Source of the DNA: Pseudomonadota bacterium
GTDB lineage: Bacteria; Pseudomonadota; Alphaproteobacteria; Acetobacterales; Acetobacteraceae
Assembly (NCBI GenBank): GCA_021798915.1
Contig: JAJZBM010000006.1
Span: forward strand, 56,689-120,688
DNA: 64,000 nt
Direction: 5' to 3'
In this document: in pieces, positions 26,122-35,831 of the stretch
How positions within the stretch are numbered: the first letter of the stretch is position 1
Layout of the letters: each line of letters opens with the position of its first letter
Position numbers and translations under genes: made by a program
The notes under the pieces: model-generated
The model's input: the letters and a program-made list of their open reading frames with translations, nothing else
What the model was told of the DNA's origin: nothing
The model's database searches: none

Positions 26122-29100
26122 ATGACCACCGCGCATATTCTCGACTATCTCCGTGATCGCGTCCTGCTCTGTGATGGCGGCGTCGGCTCGCGTGTCCAGG
26201 CGCTCACCCTCGATGTCGAGCGTGATTACTGGGGACACGAAAACTGCACCGATATCCTCAATCTTTCCCGCCCCGATCTCGTGCGCGAACTCCATCGCGG
26301 CTATTTCGCCGCCGGCGCCGACATGGTCGAAACCAATAGTTTTGGTGGCAGCCCGATCACCCTCGGCGAATTCGGGATCAGCGAGCGCGCGTTCGAGATC
26401 AACCGCGTCGCCGGCGAATTGGCGCGCGAGGCGGCCGCCGAATTCAGCGATGGCCGGCCGCGTTTCGTGCTCGGCAGCGTCGGCCCGGGGACAAAACTCC
26501 CGAGCCTCGGCAATATCGATTACGACACGCTCGAAGCGGCGCTCACCGAGCAATGCCGCGGGCTGATCGCCGGCGGCGTGGACGCTATCCTGATCGAGAC
26601 CTGCCAGGACACGCTGCAAATCAAGGCGGCCGTCAACGGCGCCAAAATCGCCCGCGAAGCGGCCGGCAAAACCATTCCGATTTTCGTCCAGGTGACGGTG
26701 GAGACCACCGGAACCCTCCTCGTCGGCCCCGATATCGCCGCCGCGACGACGGTCGCCGAAGCGCTCGCCGTCGATCTGCTCGGGATCAACTGCGCGACCG
26801 GACCACAGGAGATGGCGGAACACGTGCGCTATCTCGCGCAGAATTGGCCGCACCTGATTTCGGTCCAGCCCAATGCCGGGCTCCCCGAACTCGTCAACGG
26901 GCATACTTGCTATCCGCTCCACGCCAGCGAGATGGCGAGTTGGCTCGAACGCTTCGTGACCGAGGACGGGGTCAATATCATCGGCGGCTGCTGTGGCACC
27001 GATACCCATCATATCGAGGCGCTGGACGCGATGCTCGCCCGCCACGCGCCACCAGGTGCATCACGCCCACGCCCTGTTGCACGCAGCGCAATTTGGATGC
27101 CGGCGGTCGCCAGCCTCTATACTCAGACAGCGCTCCGCCAGGAGAATAGCTATTTCTCGATCGGCGAACGCTGCAACGCCAATGGTTCGAAAAAGTGGCG
27201 GGAATTGCAGGAGCGCCATGATTGGGATGGCTGCGTCGCGATGGGCCGCGAGCAGATCAGCGAAGGATCCAACGCTCTCGACATCTGCACGGCTTTCGTC
27301 GGCCGCGACGAGGGCGGCGAAATGGCGGAAGTCGTCACTCGCTTCACCTCCTCGGTCAACGCGCCCCTGGTGATCGACAGCACCGAGCTTCCGGTGATCG
27401 AACGGGCGCTCAAGCTCCATGGCGGCAAGCCGATCATCAACTCGATCAATTTCGAGGATGGCGAGGCGCCGGCGGCGGCACGCATGCGCCTTGCCCGCCG
27501 CTTCGGCGCCGCCGTGATCGCGCTCACCATCGACGAGGAGGGGATGGCGAAAACGCCCGAGCGCAAGCTCGCCGTCGCCCGCCGTCTGGTCGATTTCGCC
27601 TGTGGCAGATACGGCTTGCCGCAATCCGATCTGATGATCGACCCGCTCACCTTCACCATCGCGACCGGCAACGAGGATGATCGCAAGCTCGGCCTTTGGA
27701 CCTTGGAAGGGATTGCTGCGATCCGCGCCGAATTTCCCGATATCCAGATCATCCTCGGCCTTTCCAATATCAGCTTCGGCCTCAACCCCGCCGCGCGCGC
27801 CGTGCTCAACAGCGTTTTTCTCGACCACGCCGTCCGCGCCGGCATGACTGGGGCGATCGTGCATGTGAGCAAGATCCGCCCGCTGCACCAGATCGCGCCC
27901 GAAGAAGTGGCGATCGCCGAAGATCTGATTTTCGACCGCAGGCGTGAGGGCTACGATCCGCTCGCCCGGTTGCTCGAAGTTTTCGCCGAACGCCGGGCCG
28001 CCGATGCCGTGCAGCGCAAGCGCCCGGAGACGGTCGAAGAGCGGCTCAGCCTTCGCATCGTCGAGGGCGATCGCAAGGGGTTGGAATCCGAACTCGACGA
28101 GGCGCTCGTAACCCACGCGCCGCTCGACATCATCAACGACATTCTGCTCGATGGGATGAAGACCGTCGGCGAATTGTTCGGCGCCGGCAAGATGCAGCTC
28201 CCCTTCGTCCTGCAAAGCGCCGAAACGATGAAGGCCGCCGTCGCCTATCTGGAGCCGCTGATGGAACGGATCGCGGGCCAGGAGAAGGGCACCATCGTGC
28301 TCGCGACGGTCAAGGGCGATGTGCATGACATCGGCAAGAACCTGGTCGACATCATCCTCACCAATAACGGCTATCGGGTCATCAATCTCGGCATCAAGGT
28401 GCCACTCGCCGACATGCTCGCGGCGGCACGCGAACATCACGCCAATGCCATCGGCATGTCCGGCCTTCTGGTCAAATCGACTGTCGTGATGCGGGAAAAT
28501 CTCGAGGAGATGTCACGCGGTGGGCTCGATATCCCGGTTCTGCTCGGTGGTGCGGCGCTCACCCGGGGTTACGTCGAGGATGAATGCGTGCGTTCGTACG
28601 CTTGCGGCCGCGTCGCCTATGCGCGCGACGCTTTCGACGGCTTGCATCTGATGGAGAAAGTCGCCGGCAATGATTTCGACGATTACCTCGCCGCCCTCCA
28701 GGCCAAACGTCAGGGCCGGGCACGCAACACTGCCCGCAAACTCGGCGAGGCCGATGCGCGAGCATTCCAGCCCGTCGATAGGGTCGCCGTGCGCGGGCGC
28801 CGGCAACGCCTCACTGCCGATCAGCCGCCGCTCGTGCCGCCGTTCTGGGGCGCCCGCGTGATCGAGGCGGCGCCACGCGCCATCGTCCCCTTTCTCAACG
28901 AGCGCAGCCTCTATCAATTACAATGGGGATTTCGCAAACAAGGCCGCTCGCTCGACGAGTTTCTCGTCTGGGCGAGACAGGAACTGCGCCCGACGCTGCG
29001 CCGCATGCTGGCGCTCTGCGAGGCGGAGGACATCCTCGCTCCGCAGGCGATCTATGGGTACTGGAAAGCCGCCGGCACCGGCAATGAACTGGTTCTTTTT

Positions 29101-29616
29101 GCCGAAGATGGCGAAACCGAGCTTTGCCGCTTCACGCTTCCCCGCCAGCCACGCGAGGATGGCGAATGCATCGCTGATTTCGTGCGCGATATCGATGACA
29201 GGACGCGCGACGTCATCGGCTTGCAAGTGGTGACGATGGGCACCCGCGCCTCCGACGTCGCGCGCGCCTGGTTCGCCGAGAACCGCTATCAGGATTATCT
29301 CTATCTCCACGGACTCTCGGTCGAAATGGCCGAGGCGATGGCCGAATACACCCATAAGCGCATGCGCGCCGAACTCGGCTTCGCCGCCGAGGACGATCGC
29401 GAGATGGAAAAAATGCTGGCACAAGGCTATCGCGGCTCACGCTACTCATTCGGCTATCCCGCCTGCCCCAAGCTCGAGGATCAGGCGCCGCTGCTCCGCC
29501 TGCTCGACGCCGGACGCATCGGTGTCACGCTTTCCGATGAATTTCAGCTCGATCCCGAACAATCGACCAGCGCGCTCGTCATCTTCAACGCGCACGCCAA
29601 GTATTTTTCGGTGTAA
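26122..29616 (+). CDS. metH: cobalamin-dependent methionine synthase
   Basis: 1164 residues. Four modules are in order: homocysteine-binding domain with zinc ligands in GINCATG and GGCCGTD (up to about 320), methyltetrahydrofolate-binding pterin domain (FSIGERCNANGSKKWRELQ, to about 630), cobalamin domain with the base-off motif VKGDVHDIGKNLVDIIL (about 730-880), and the SAM-dependent reactivation domain (EAMAEYTHKRMRAELG and RGSRYSFGYPACPKLED). It transfers a methyl group from 5-methyl-THF to homocysteine. Downstream of the ArsR-methyltransferase regulator in a likely operon. metF is not in the window. Confidence 0.96.
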   Translation: MTTAHILDYLRDRVLLCDGGVGSRVQALTLDVERDYWGHENCTDILNLSRPDLVRELHRGYFAAGADMVETNSFGGSPITLGEFGISERAFEINRVAGELAREAAAEFSDGRPRFVLGSVGPGTKLPSLGNIDYDTLEAALTEQCRGLIAGGVDAILIETCQDTLQIKAAVNGAKIAREAAGKTIPIFVQVTVETTGTLLVGPDIAAATTVAEALAVDLLGINCATGPQEMAEHVRYLAQNWPHLISVQPNAGLPELVNGHTCYPLHASEMASWLERFVTEDGVNIIGGCCGTDTHHIEALDAMLARHAPPGASRPRPVARSAIWMPAVASLYTQTALRQENSYFSIGERCNANGSKKWRELQERHDWDGCVAMGREQISEGSNALDICTAFVGRDEGGEMAEVVTRFTSSVNAPLVIDSTELPVIERALKLHGGKPIINSINFEDGEAPAAARMRLARRFGAAVIALTIDEEGMAKTPERKLAVARRLVDFACGRYGLPQSDLMIDPLTFTIATGNEDDRKLGLWTLEGIAAIRAEFPDIQIILGLSNISFGLNPAARAVLNSVFLDHAVRAGMTGAIVHVSKIRPLHQIAPEEVAIAEDLIFDRRREGYDPLARLLEVFAERRAADAVQRKRPETVEERLSLRIVEGDRKGLESELDEALVTHAPLDIINDILLDGMKTVGELFGAGKMQLPFVLQSAETMKAAVAYLEPLMERIAGQEKGTIVLATVKGDVHDIGKNLVDIILTNNGYRVINLGIKVPLADMLAAAREHHANAIGMSGLLVKSTVVMRENLEEMSRGGLDIPVLLGGAALTRGYVEDECVRSYACGRVAYARDAFDGLHLMEKVAGNDFDDYLAALQAKRQGRARNTARKLGEADARAFQPVDRVAVRGRRQRLTADQPPLVPPFWGARVIEAAPRAIVPFLNERSLYQLQWGFRKQGRSLDEFLVWARQELRPTLRRMLALCEAEDILAPQAIYGYWKAAGTGNELVLFAEDGETELCRFTLPRQPREDGECIADFVRDIDDRTRDVIGLQVVTMGTRASDVARAWFAENRYQDYLYLHGLSVEMAEAMAEYTHKRMRAELGFAAEDDREMEKMLAQGYRGSRYSFGYPACPKLEDQAPLLRLLDAGRIGVTLSDEFQLDPEQSTSALVIFNAHAKYFSV

Positions 29617-29632
29617 GAATTAAAGAATGAAT

Positions 29633-29751
29633 CTTCTTTTTCTGAAGAAAAAGAAGCAAAAAGACTTTTCTTCGGCTTCTCAGAGCGGCGGTGCCGCAGG
29701 CACTGCCGCAGCGGGTAAAAGTTTTTTGGTTCTTTTTTTCAAAAAAGAACC
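29633..29751. repeat. composite inverted repeat of two REP-like hairpins after metH
   Basis: Left hairpin CTTCTTTTTC-TGAA-GAAAAAGAAG (29633-29656) followed by CAAAAAGACTTTT. Right half AAAAGTTTTTTG (29717-29728) followed by GTTCTTTTTT-TC-AAAAAAGAAC (29729-29750). The two halves are inverted relative to each other around a GC-rich centre containing CGGTGCCGCAGGCACTGCCG. It lies between convergent metH and the MFS gene and can terminate both. Confidence 0.7.
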
Positions 29752-29756
29752 GCTTT

Positions 29757-30983
29757 TCACTCCGCCGCGACGGCAGCCGCCCCACCGGCTTCCTGCCACA
29801 GTGCCGGGTTGAGTTCTTCCCGCCGGTCAGGGAAGAATACCGCGCAGCCCAGGGTGACGATCGCGAAGGCAGCGAGCACCAGGGTCACCGCGACGAGGCT
29901 CCCAGTGCGGTCATAAAGGGTCGCGACCAGCGGCGCGGCGGCGGCGCTGCCGAGGAAGCCGACGAAAAACCGCACCGAATACATCCGCGCCCGCACCGAA
30001 GGCGCGATATAGCGCGCGGTCATGGTTTCGTTCACCGTCACCTGTCCGAACACCGAAGCCGCGACCAGCCCGGCGACGATGACCACGGCAACACCGTGAG
30101 CGACGGCCAAGGCCGCGAGTGCGGGCACCAGCACCAGGCTGAGCGGCAGAAAGACGCGCTTCAAGGTGGTACGGTCGATCATCCGTCCGACGCTGAACTG
30201 GGTCACCGCGCCGCAGAGAGTGGCGACAAAGGCGCTGGCGCCGACCAGCGGCAGCAAATCATCGCCGAGACGATCCGCGAGCAGCTTCGGCAGCAGAATG
30301 GTGAAGGCGTTGAATACCAGGCCGGAAACCGCGGCGATCAACAGCAGGACGATGACGGCGCGGCGCACCAAAGCGGGGGGAATGGCGGGAAACGGGCGGC
30401 TGTTACGGTGCGCCATATGATGTTCGAGCGCCGGCACCCGCACCCAGGCGATGCCGAGCGCGATGCAGATCAGGCCGGGAAGGAAGAAGGCCAGACGCCA
30501 GCCGAAATGGGCGGCGAGCAAACCGGTTGCGATGGGCGCGAGGGCGACACCGAAATTGCCGAACACACCATTGACCCCAACCGCGCGGCCAGGCCGGTCA
30601 CCGGCGGCGTCCACCAGCATGGCGGTGCCGATCGGGTGATAGATCGCCGCGAAAAGCCCGGCGGCGGCAAGAGTCAAAGCGAGCGGCCAGGGCGAGGAGA
30701 CCATCCCGGCGGCGACGAGCGAGGCACCGGTGCCGAAAAAAAACGCCGCCAGCAGTGCCTTCCGGCCCAGGCGCGCGGCGAGCCAGCCCTGCGGCAGCGA
30801 AAACAGCCCGTAAAGCACGAACATGCCGGTCGAAAGCTTCAGGATCGGCCCATAACTCGGCCCGAAAGCCCCCCCGGGCCGCGCCATCACCAGCACCGCG
30901 GTGGGCAGGATGAGCAGCGAATAATGCGTCAGGCAATGCGCCAGATTGATCAGCGTCAGTTGCCGCGTTTCCGCCTTGGTCAT
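29757..30983 (-). CDS. MFS transporter (fosmidomycin-resistance-like class)
   Basis: 408 residues with about 12 hydrophobic helices. The first-half loop motif LPQGWLAARLGRKALLAAFFFGTG and the segment AAIYHPIGTAMLVDAAGDRPGRAVGVNGVFGNFGVALAP resemble the FSR-like branch of the major facilitator superfamily, which exports drugs or metabolites. Substrate cannot be predicted. It lies 108 bp downstream of the RND pump gene on the same strand and may be cotranscribed. Its 3' end converges with metH across the REP-like element. Confidence 0.78.
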   Translation of the reverse strand: MTKAETRQLTLINLAHCLTHYSLLILPTAVLVMARPGGAFGPSYGPILKLSTGMFVLYGLFSLPQGWLAARLGRKALLAAFFFGTGASLVAAGMVSSPWPLALTLAAAGLFAAIYHPIGTAMLVDAAGDRPGRAVGVNGVFGNFGVALAPIATGLLAAHFGWRLAFFLPGLICIALGIAWVRVPALEHHMAHRNSRPFPAIPPALVRRAVIVLLLIAAVSGLVFNAFTILLPKLLADRLGDDLLPLVGASAFVATLCGAVTQFSVGRMIDRTTLKRVFLPLSLVLVPALAALAVAHGVAVVIVAGLVAASVFGQVTVNETMTARYIAPSVRARMYSVRFFVGFLGSAAAAPLVATLYDRTGSLVAVTLVLAAFAIVTLGCAVFFPDRREELNPALWQEAGGAAAVAAE

Positions 30984-31091
30984 TTTTGCGCATCCTCGGA
31001 CGACGATTGCCGTAATTTACACCGATTACCGGTCATTTCCAAGAACCGCGTGCGAATGGCACGGTTGCGGGCCGGGTCTGGTGCCGGCCGC

Positions 31092-34000
31092 TCAGGCCGT
31101 CGGCGCATCTGCGTTGTCCTTGCGGTGGAGGATGGCGAAGACGGTGGGAACGAAGAGCAGGGTGGAGATGGTCGCGAATAACAGGCCGCCGATCACGGCG
31201 CGGCCGAGCGGGGCGTTCTGCTCGCCGCCATCGCCGAGGCCGAGCGACATCGGGATCATGCCGATGATCATCGCCGACGCCGTCATCAAGACCGGGCGCA
31301 GACGCACGAACCCGGCTTCGAGTGCTGCGCGCGTTGCGTCCAAACCCTCGGCCAGCTTCTCGCGGGCGAAGGCAACGACCAGGATGGAGTTCGCGGTCGC
31401 GACCCCCATGCACATGATTGCCCCGGTCAGCGCCGGCACCGAAAGCGGCGTTCCAGTGACGAACAATATCCAGACGATGCCGGCGATCGCCGCTGGCAGC
31501 GCGGTGATGATGATGAAGGGGTCGAGCCAGGACTGGAAATTCACGACGAGCAGGAGATAGATCAGGACCACCGAGCCCGCGAGGCCGGCGAAGAGCTGGG
31601 CATAGGCGGTGTTCATGGTGTCCACCTGCCCACGCAGGGACACCGCGACGCCGGGCGGACGGTATTTGATGTTTTTCCTGATCACCTCTTTGATATCGGT
31701 GGCGACGCCGCCGACATCGCGCCCCTGCACGGCGGCGAAAATCTCCTCCATCGGCTGCACGTTGTAATGCGAGACCATGCCCGGCTGCCCGATCGCCTTG
31801 ATCGAGGCCAGCGCCCCGAGGATCTGCGTCTTCCTGCCCGAGGCTTTGAAATCGCCCGGGTTCGAGATCGGCATGTTGACCAGATCGTTGATGGTATCGA
31901 TCCGATATTGCGGCGTTTGGCCGACCAGGAAGTAGGTGATGCCGGTCCGGTAATCGAGATAGAAATTCGGGCTGACCTGAATGTTGGAATAGAGCGAGGT
32001 CAGCATCGAATTGGTGACATCGGCCTCGGTCAGGCCGACCAGCATCGCATAGCTGCGATCAACATCAACCTGGAATGTCGGGTAGTTGAACGGCTGCGCG
32101 AGATGAACATCGACCAATCCCGGCACCCGCAGTAGCCCGCGATGGAGGCGAAGGGCGAAGCGGTAATCCTTCTCCAGATCCGGACCCGTCACCTGGACAT
32201 CGATCGGTGACGGGCGGCCGAAATTGAGGATCTGCGTGTTCATGTCGGCGGGCATGAAATAGAACGTCGTGCCCGGGAAATGCAGCGGCAATTGATGGCG
32301 GAGAAACGCGACATACTGGTCGGTTGGACGATGATGCTCGTGATTGAGGGTGATCAGGACGTCATCGTCCTCGGGCCCGAACGAGCCGGTGCTGAGATAG
32401 GCGATCGGAATCCCATCGACCGGAAGGTCGATGTTGTCGATGAAGCTGACCAATTCCCGCTTCGGGATCACGGTGCGGATGTAATCCTCGACCTCTTGCG
32501 AGAGCCGCGCGGTTTCCTCGATGCGCGTTCCGGTCTGGGCGCGGATGTGCAGATACATCACGCCGACATCGACCCCGGGGAAAAAGATCTGCCCGAGCCA
32601 GGGGCCGAGCGCCACCACCGAGCCGACGGTGAAAGCCAGAAAAACGCCGAGAAACGTGTATCGGATCGCAAGCAGGCCGGCCAGAACCTCGCGATAGCCA
32701 TCCCGCATGCGCGCGAAGCCGCGCTCGAACCCGCGCTGGAAGCGCACGAACGGATTGCGTGATTTCAGCGCCACATGGTCGAGGCCGCGTTCATGCGCCT
32801 TCTGATGCGCTTCGGCGTCCCCGCGCAGCATATAGACCGCCATCGTCGGCACCAAGGTCACCGAGAGGATGAAGGAGGCGACCATGGCGAAGATCACCGC
32901 TTCCGCGAGCGGCGTGAAGAGATAATAGGAGACGCCGGTCAACAGCCACATCGGCGCGAACACGATGCTGATCGAAAGAACCGCGAGCAGAGCGGGAATG
33001 ACGATCTGCCGCGCACCATCGAGAATCGCGGTCTCGATGTCTTTCCCCATCTCCATGTGATAGGTGAAATTCTCGACGGTGACGGTTGCGCCATCGACCA
33101 GCATGCCGACGGCGAGCGCGAGCCCGCCGAGGGTCAGCGTGTTGATGGTCTGCCCGATCGCCGAGAGCACGACGATCGAGGCCAGCACCGAAAGCGGGAT
33201 CGAAACCGCGATGATGATCGTCGAGCGCACCGAGCCGAGGAACAAAAGGATCATCAGCGCCGTCAACACCGCGGCGATGGCCGCCTCGCTCGCGACCCCG
33301 GTGATCGCCGATTTGACGTAGTTCGACTGATCTCCGACCAGACGGAGATGCATACCCTTGGGCGCGGTCTCGCGGATCAGCGGCAGGCGATCCTTGACGC
33401 CCTGGACGATGTCGAGGGTCGAGACATTGCTGGCCTTGACCACCGGCATCAGAACCGCCCGTTCGCCATTCACCCGCACCATGTTGGTCTGCGGGATGGC
33501 GCCGTCATGCACGAAGGCGATGTCCTTCATGTAGACGACGGTGCCGTTGGCCTTCTTGATCGGGAAATGATTCATATCCGGGATGTCGACCGGCTGGTCG
33601 GTCAACATCATCGCCCATTCGTATTTGCTGATTTTTTCGGTGCCGGTCGGCAGGATGAGATTCTGTTTGTTGATCTGATTGGTAACGTCTTGCGGCGAAA
33701 GCGCGTTGGCCTGCATCGCCTGCGGGTTGAGATCGGCGACCACCATGCGGTATTTGCCGCCGAACGGGGTGAACACCGCCGCCCCCTGGTCGGAGGCGAG
33801 CGCCGGGGCGATGACGTTATCGACATAATCGAACAAAATGGTTTCCGGCACTTCGGTGCCGGTGGCGATCATCTGGATGACCGGAATCGAGGTCGCGCTG
33901 TAGAACAGGACATAGGGCGGCACCGAGCCGCGTGGGAAGAATTTCAACACCACCTGCGCCGTCGCCGTGACTTCCGAAAGCGCTGCGGCAAGGTTGACGT

Positions 34001-34295
34001 GGCTGTCAAAGAAAATTTTGATGATCCCGTAATTGATCATCGAATTGGATTCGATATGTTCGATATCGACCGTGGTTGCCGTCACGGTGCGTTCGAAAAA
34101 ATAGACGAACCGGCCAGAAATATCCGCCGGCAGCATCCCGTTGTACTGGAACACCACCGCGACCACGGGAATGTCGATCGAGGGGAACACGTCCTTCGGC
34201 GTGCGAATCGCGGACATGGTGCCGAACAGCAGAATCAGGATCGCGAGCACGACAAAAGTGTAAGGTCGCCGCAACGCGACTTGAACAATCCACAT
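31092..34295 (-). CDS. RND-family efflux permease (AcrB/HAE-1-like), without an adjacent adaptor gene
   Basis: 1067 residues, full RND length. N-terminal helix YTFVVLAILILLFGTMSAI, the first periplasmic porter domain, helices 2-6 with TLGGLALAVGMLVDGATVTVEN (the conserved helix-4 region; note Gly-Ala where proton-relay AcrB pumps have an Asp-Asp pair), large second periplasmic domain, and the C-terminal AFAREKLAEGLDATRAALEAGFVRLRPVLMTA. The porter cavity is typical, but the helix-4 pair is not the usual DD. No membrane-fusion or outer-membrane component is encoded next to it. Divergent from the arsenic operon. Confidence 0.85.
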   Translation of the reverse strand: MWIVQVALRRPYTFVVLAILILLFGTMSAIRTPKDVFPSIDIPVVAVVFQYNGMLPADISGRFVYFFERTVTATTVDIEHIESNSMINYGIIKIFFDSHVNLAAALSEVTATAQVVLKFFPRGSVPPYVLFYSATSIPVIQMIATGTEVPETILFDYVDNVIAPALASDQGAAVFTPFGGKYRMVVADLNPQAMQANALSPQDVTNQINKQNLILPTGTEKISKYEWAMMLTDQPVDIPDMNHFPIKKANGTVVYMKDIAFVHDGAIPQTNMVRVNGERAVLMPVVKASNVSTLDIVQGVKDRLPLIRETAPKGMHLRLVGDQSNYVKSAITGVASEAAIAAVLTALMILLFLGSVRSTIIIAVSIPLSVLASIVVLSAIGQTINTLTLGGLALAVGMLVDGATVTVENFTYHMEMGKDIETAILDGARQIVIPALLAVLSISIVFAPMWLLTGVSYYLFTPLAEAVIFAMVASFILSVTLVPTMAVYMLRGDAEAHQKAHERGLDHVALKSRNPFVRFQRGFERGFARMRDGYREVLAGLLAIRYTFLGVFLAFTVGSVVALGPWLGQIFFPGVDVGVMYLHIRAQTGTRIEETARLSQEVEDYIRTVIPKRELVSFIDNIDLPVDGIPIAYLSTGSFGPEDDDVLITLNHEHHRPTDQYVAFLRHQLPLHFPGTTFYFMPADMNTQILNFGRPSPIDVQVTGPDLEKDYRFALRLHRGLLRVPGLVDVHLAQPFNYPTFQVDVDRSYAMLVGLTEADVTNSMLTSLYSNIQVSPNFYLDYRTGITYFLVGQTPQYRIDTINDLVNMPISNPGDFKASGRKTQILGALASIKAIGQPGMVSHYNVQPMEEIFAAVQGRDVGGVATDIKEVIRKNIKYRPPGVAVSLRGQVDTMNTAYAQLFAGLAGSVVLIYLLLVVNFQSWLDPFIIITALPAAIAGIVWILFVTGTPLSVPALTGAIMCMGVATANSILVVAFAREKLAEGLDATRAALEAGFVRLRPVLMTASAMIIGMIPMSLGLGDGGEQNAPLGRAVIGGLLFATISTLLFVPTVFAILHRKDNADAPTA

Positions 34296-34524
34296 TATGC
34301 CGCCCGTGCCGCCATCTGTACAGGAATTGCCCCTCTTCGCACCAGATGCGCAGAAGGAGGGTGAACGGGGCTGACATTATGGGCGAACCTATTTCGTGTG
34401 AACTAAAGATGTCTTTAAACTGTGATGGTAATGCGTGAACTTTATAAAATTCACGCGCATCGTCGACCGATCCAGGGAGCGTGCGCGCGCCTTCCGACGC
34501 CGGAGCGGCGGCCGCGCAACCACC

Positions 34525-34553
34525 TTGACATTAGAAAATAATTTCATATTATT
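34525..34553 (+). promoter_or_regulatory. arsR promoter with ArsR-type operator over the -10 region
   Basis: TTGACA (34525-34530), a 16-bp spacer and TATTAT (34547-34552) make a near-consensus sigma-70 promoter. The dyad AATAATTTCATATTATT (34537-34553) covers the spacer and -10, as expected for repression. The predicted start falls at about 34559-34560, on the arsR ATG itself, so the transcript may be leaderless. Confidence 0.7.
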
Positions 34554-34559
34554 AAAACT

Positions 34560-34916
34560 ATGGAAAAAACAGGCGCCTTGGCGGCTCTGGCGGCTCTGGC
34601 ACAGGACACGCGGCTCGATGTGTTCCGCCGCCTGGTCCAGGCCGGGCCGGATGGCCTGCCGGCCGGCGAGATCGCGGCGCTGCAGGGCTTACCCGCCGCA
34701 ACCCTGTCGTTTCATCTCAATCAACTCAAGCAGGCCGGCTTGGTCACCTGCCGCCGGGAAGGCCGCTCCCTGATCTACGCGGCCGGGTACCCGACGATGA
34801 ACGCGCTGCTCGCCTATCTCACCGAGAATTGTTGCGCGGGAACATCGCCTGCCCGCCCGCCGCTTTGCGCGCCCGCCGCCAGCCCTGAAACCATTCCACC
34901 GCAACCGAGGGTCTGA
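34560..34916 (+). CDS. arsR: arsenite-responsive ArsR repressor
   Basis: 118 residues. The winged helix contains AALAQDTRLDVFRRLVQAG and LPAATLSFHLNQLKQAGLV. C-terminal cysteines at 91, 92 (ENCCAG) and 103 (PPLC) match the placement of the As(III) site of Acidithiobacillus ferrooxidans ArsR rather than the alpha-3 CxCxxC site of plasmid R773 ArsR. Arsenite binding releases the operator at 34537-34553. It heads arsR-arsM-arsC-acr3-arsH, with arsM starting 2 bp after its stop. Confidence 0.93.
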   Translation: MEKTGALAALAALAQDTRLDVFRRLVQAGPDGLPAGEIAALQGLPAATLSFHLNQLKQAGLVTCRREGRSLIYAAGYPTMNALLAYLTENCCAGTSPARPPLCAPAASPETIPPQPRV

Positions 34917-34918
34917 CC

Positions 34919-35770
34919 ATGGAGACTGCCAAGCTGCACGATCTCGCGCTCAAGGATCTGGTCCGCGCCCGCTATGGCGGCATCGCCGCCGGCACGCAAA
35001 GCGCCCATGCAGCGCCGGCGAATGCCTGCTGCGGGGAGGGCGCGGACTCCACCCTCGATTCGAAGGCGCGCGAGATGGGCTATACGGCGGCCGAGGTCGC
35101 ATCCGTCCCGGAGGGCGCCAATCTCGGCCTCGGCTGCGGCAATCCGCAGGCGATCGCTGCGCTCAAACCGGCCGAGATCGTCCTCGATCTCGGTTCTGGT
35201 GCGGGATTCGATTGTCTTCTCGCCGCGTCCGCGGTCGGGCCCGAGGGGCGGGTGATCGGCGTCGACATGACACATGAGATGCTGGCGAAAGCACGCGCCA
35301 ACGCCGCCCGGATCGGCGCCCGGAACGTGGAATTCCGCCTCGGCGAGATCGAGCATTTGCCGGTCGCCGATGCCATCGCCGATGTCATCATCTCCAACTG
35401 CGTGGTCAATCTGGTACCCGACAAGGCGCAGGTTTTTCGCGAGGCGTATCGTGCGCTGAAGCCGGGCGGGCGGCTCGCGATTTCGGACGTGGTGAACGTC
35501 GCGCCGCTGCCCGAGGATCTGCGCGCCGATCCGGCCCTGCTCTGTGGCTGCGTCGCCGGCGCCGTCCCCGCCGAGCGGGTCGAGACGCTGCTCCGCGCCG
35601 CCGGATTCACCGATATCGCGATCACGGTCAAACCGAATAGCCGGGAGATGATCGCCGATTGGGCGCCTGGACGCGGCATCGAAAATTGCGTCGCCGCCGC
35701 CATCATCGAGGCCCGCAAACCCCGTGAAGGCGGGGCGCCGACGCCGGCGCCGCGCGCGTGCTGCGGATGA
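34919..35770 (+). CDS. arsM: arsenite S-adenosylmethionine methyltransferase
   Basis: 283 residues. It methylates As(III) using SAM. The SAM motif is VLDLGSGAGFDCLLAA; the four conserved cysteines are present in NACCGEG (about 37-38), LGCGNP (about 73), SNCVVN (about 160) and LLCGCVAGA (about 205-207). The C-terminus ends RACCG. Second gene of the ars operon. Presence of methylation together with efflux suggests detoxification by both volatilisation or methylation and extrusion. Confidence 0.95.
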   Translation: METAKLHDLALKDLVRARYGGIAAGTQSAHAAPANACCGEGADSTLDSKAREMGYTAAEVASVPEGANLGLGCGNPQAIAALKPAEIVLDLGSGAGFDCLLAASAVGPEGRVIGVDMTHEMLAKARANAARIGARNVEFRLGEIEHLPVADAIADVIISNCVVNLVPDKAQVFREAYRALKPGGRLAISDVVNVAPLPEDLRADPALLCGCVAGAVPAERVETLLRAAGFTDIAITVKPNSREMIADWAPGRGIENCVAAAIIEARKPREGGAPTPAPRACCG

Positions 35771-35831
35771 AGGCCGCCCGCCTCCACGACATGGCCCCCA
35801 CGGCATGGCTTTCACCGGGGAGAGCGTCCGC

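Noticed and set aside
29627..29812. Small Lys-rich ORF after metH
   Set aside because: It arises from the AT-rich hairpin composite (KKKKQK-type translation) and not from a gene.
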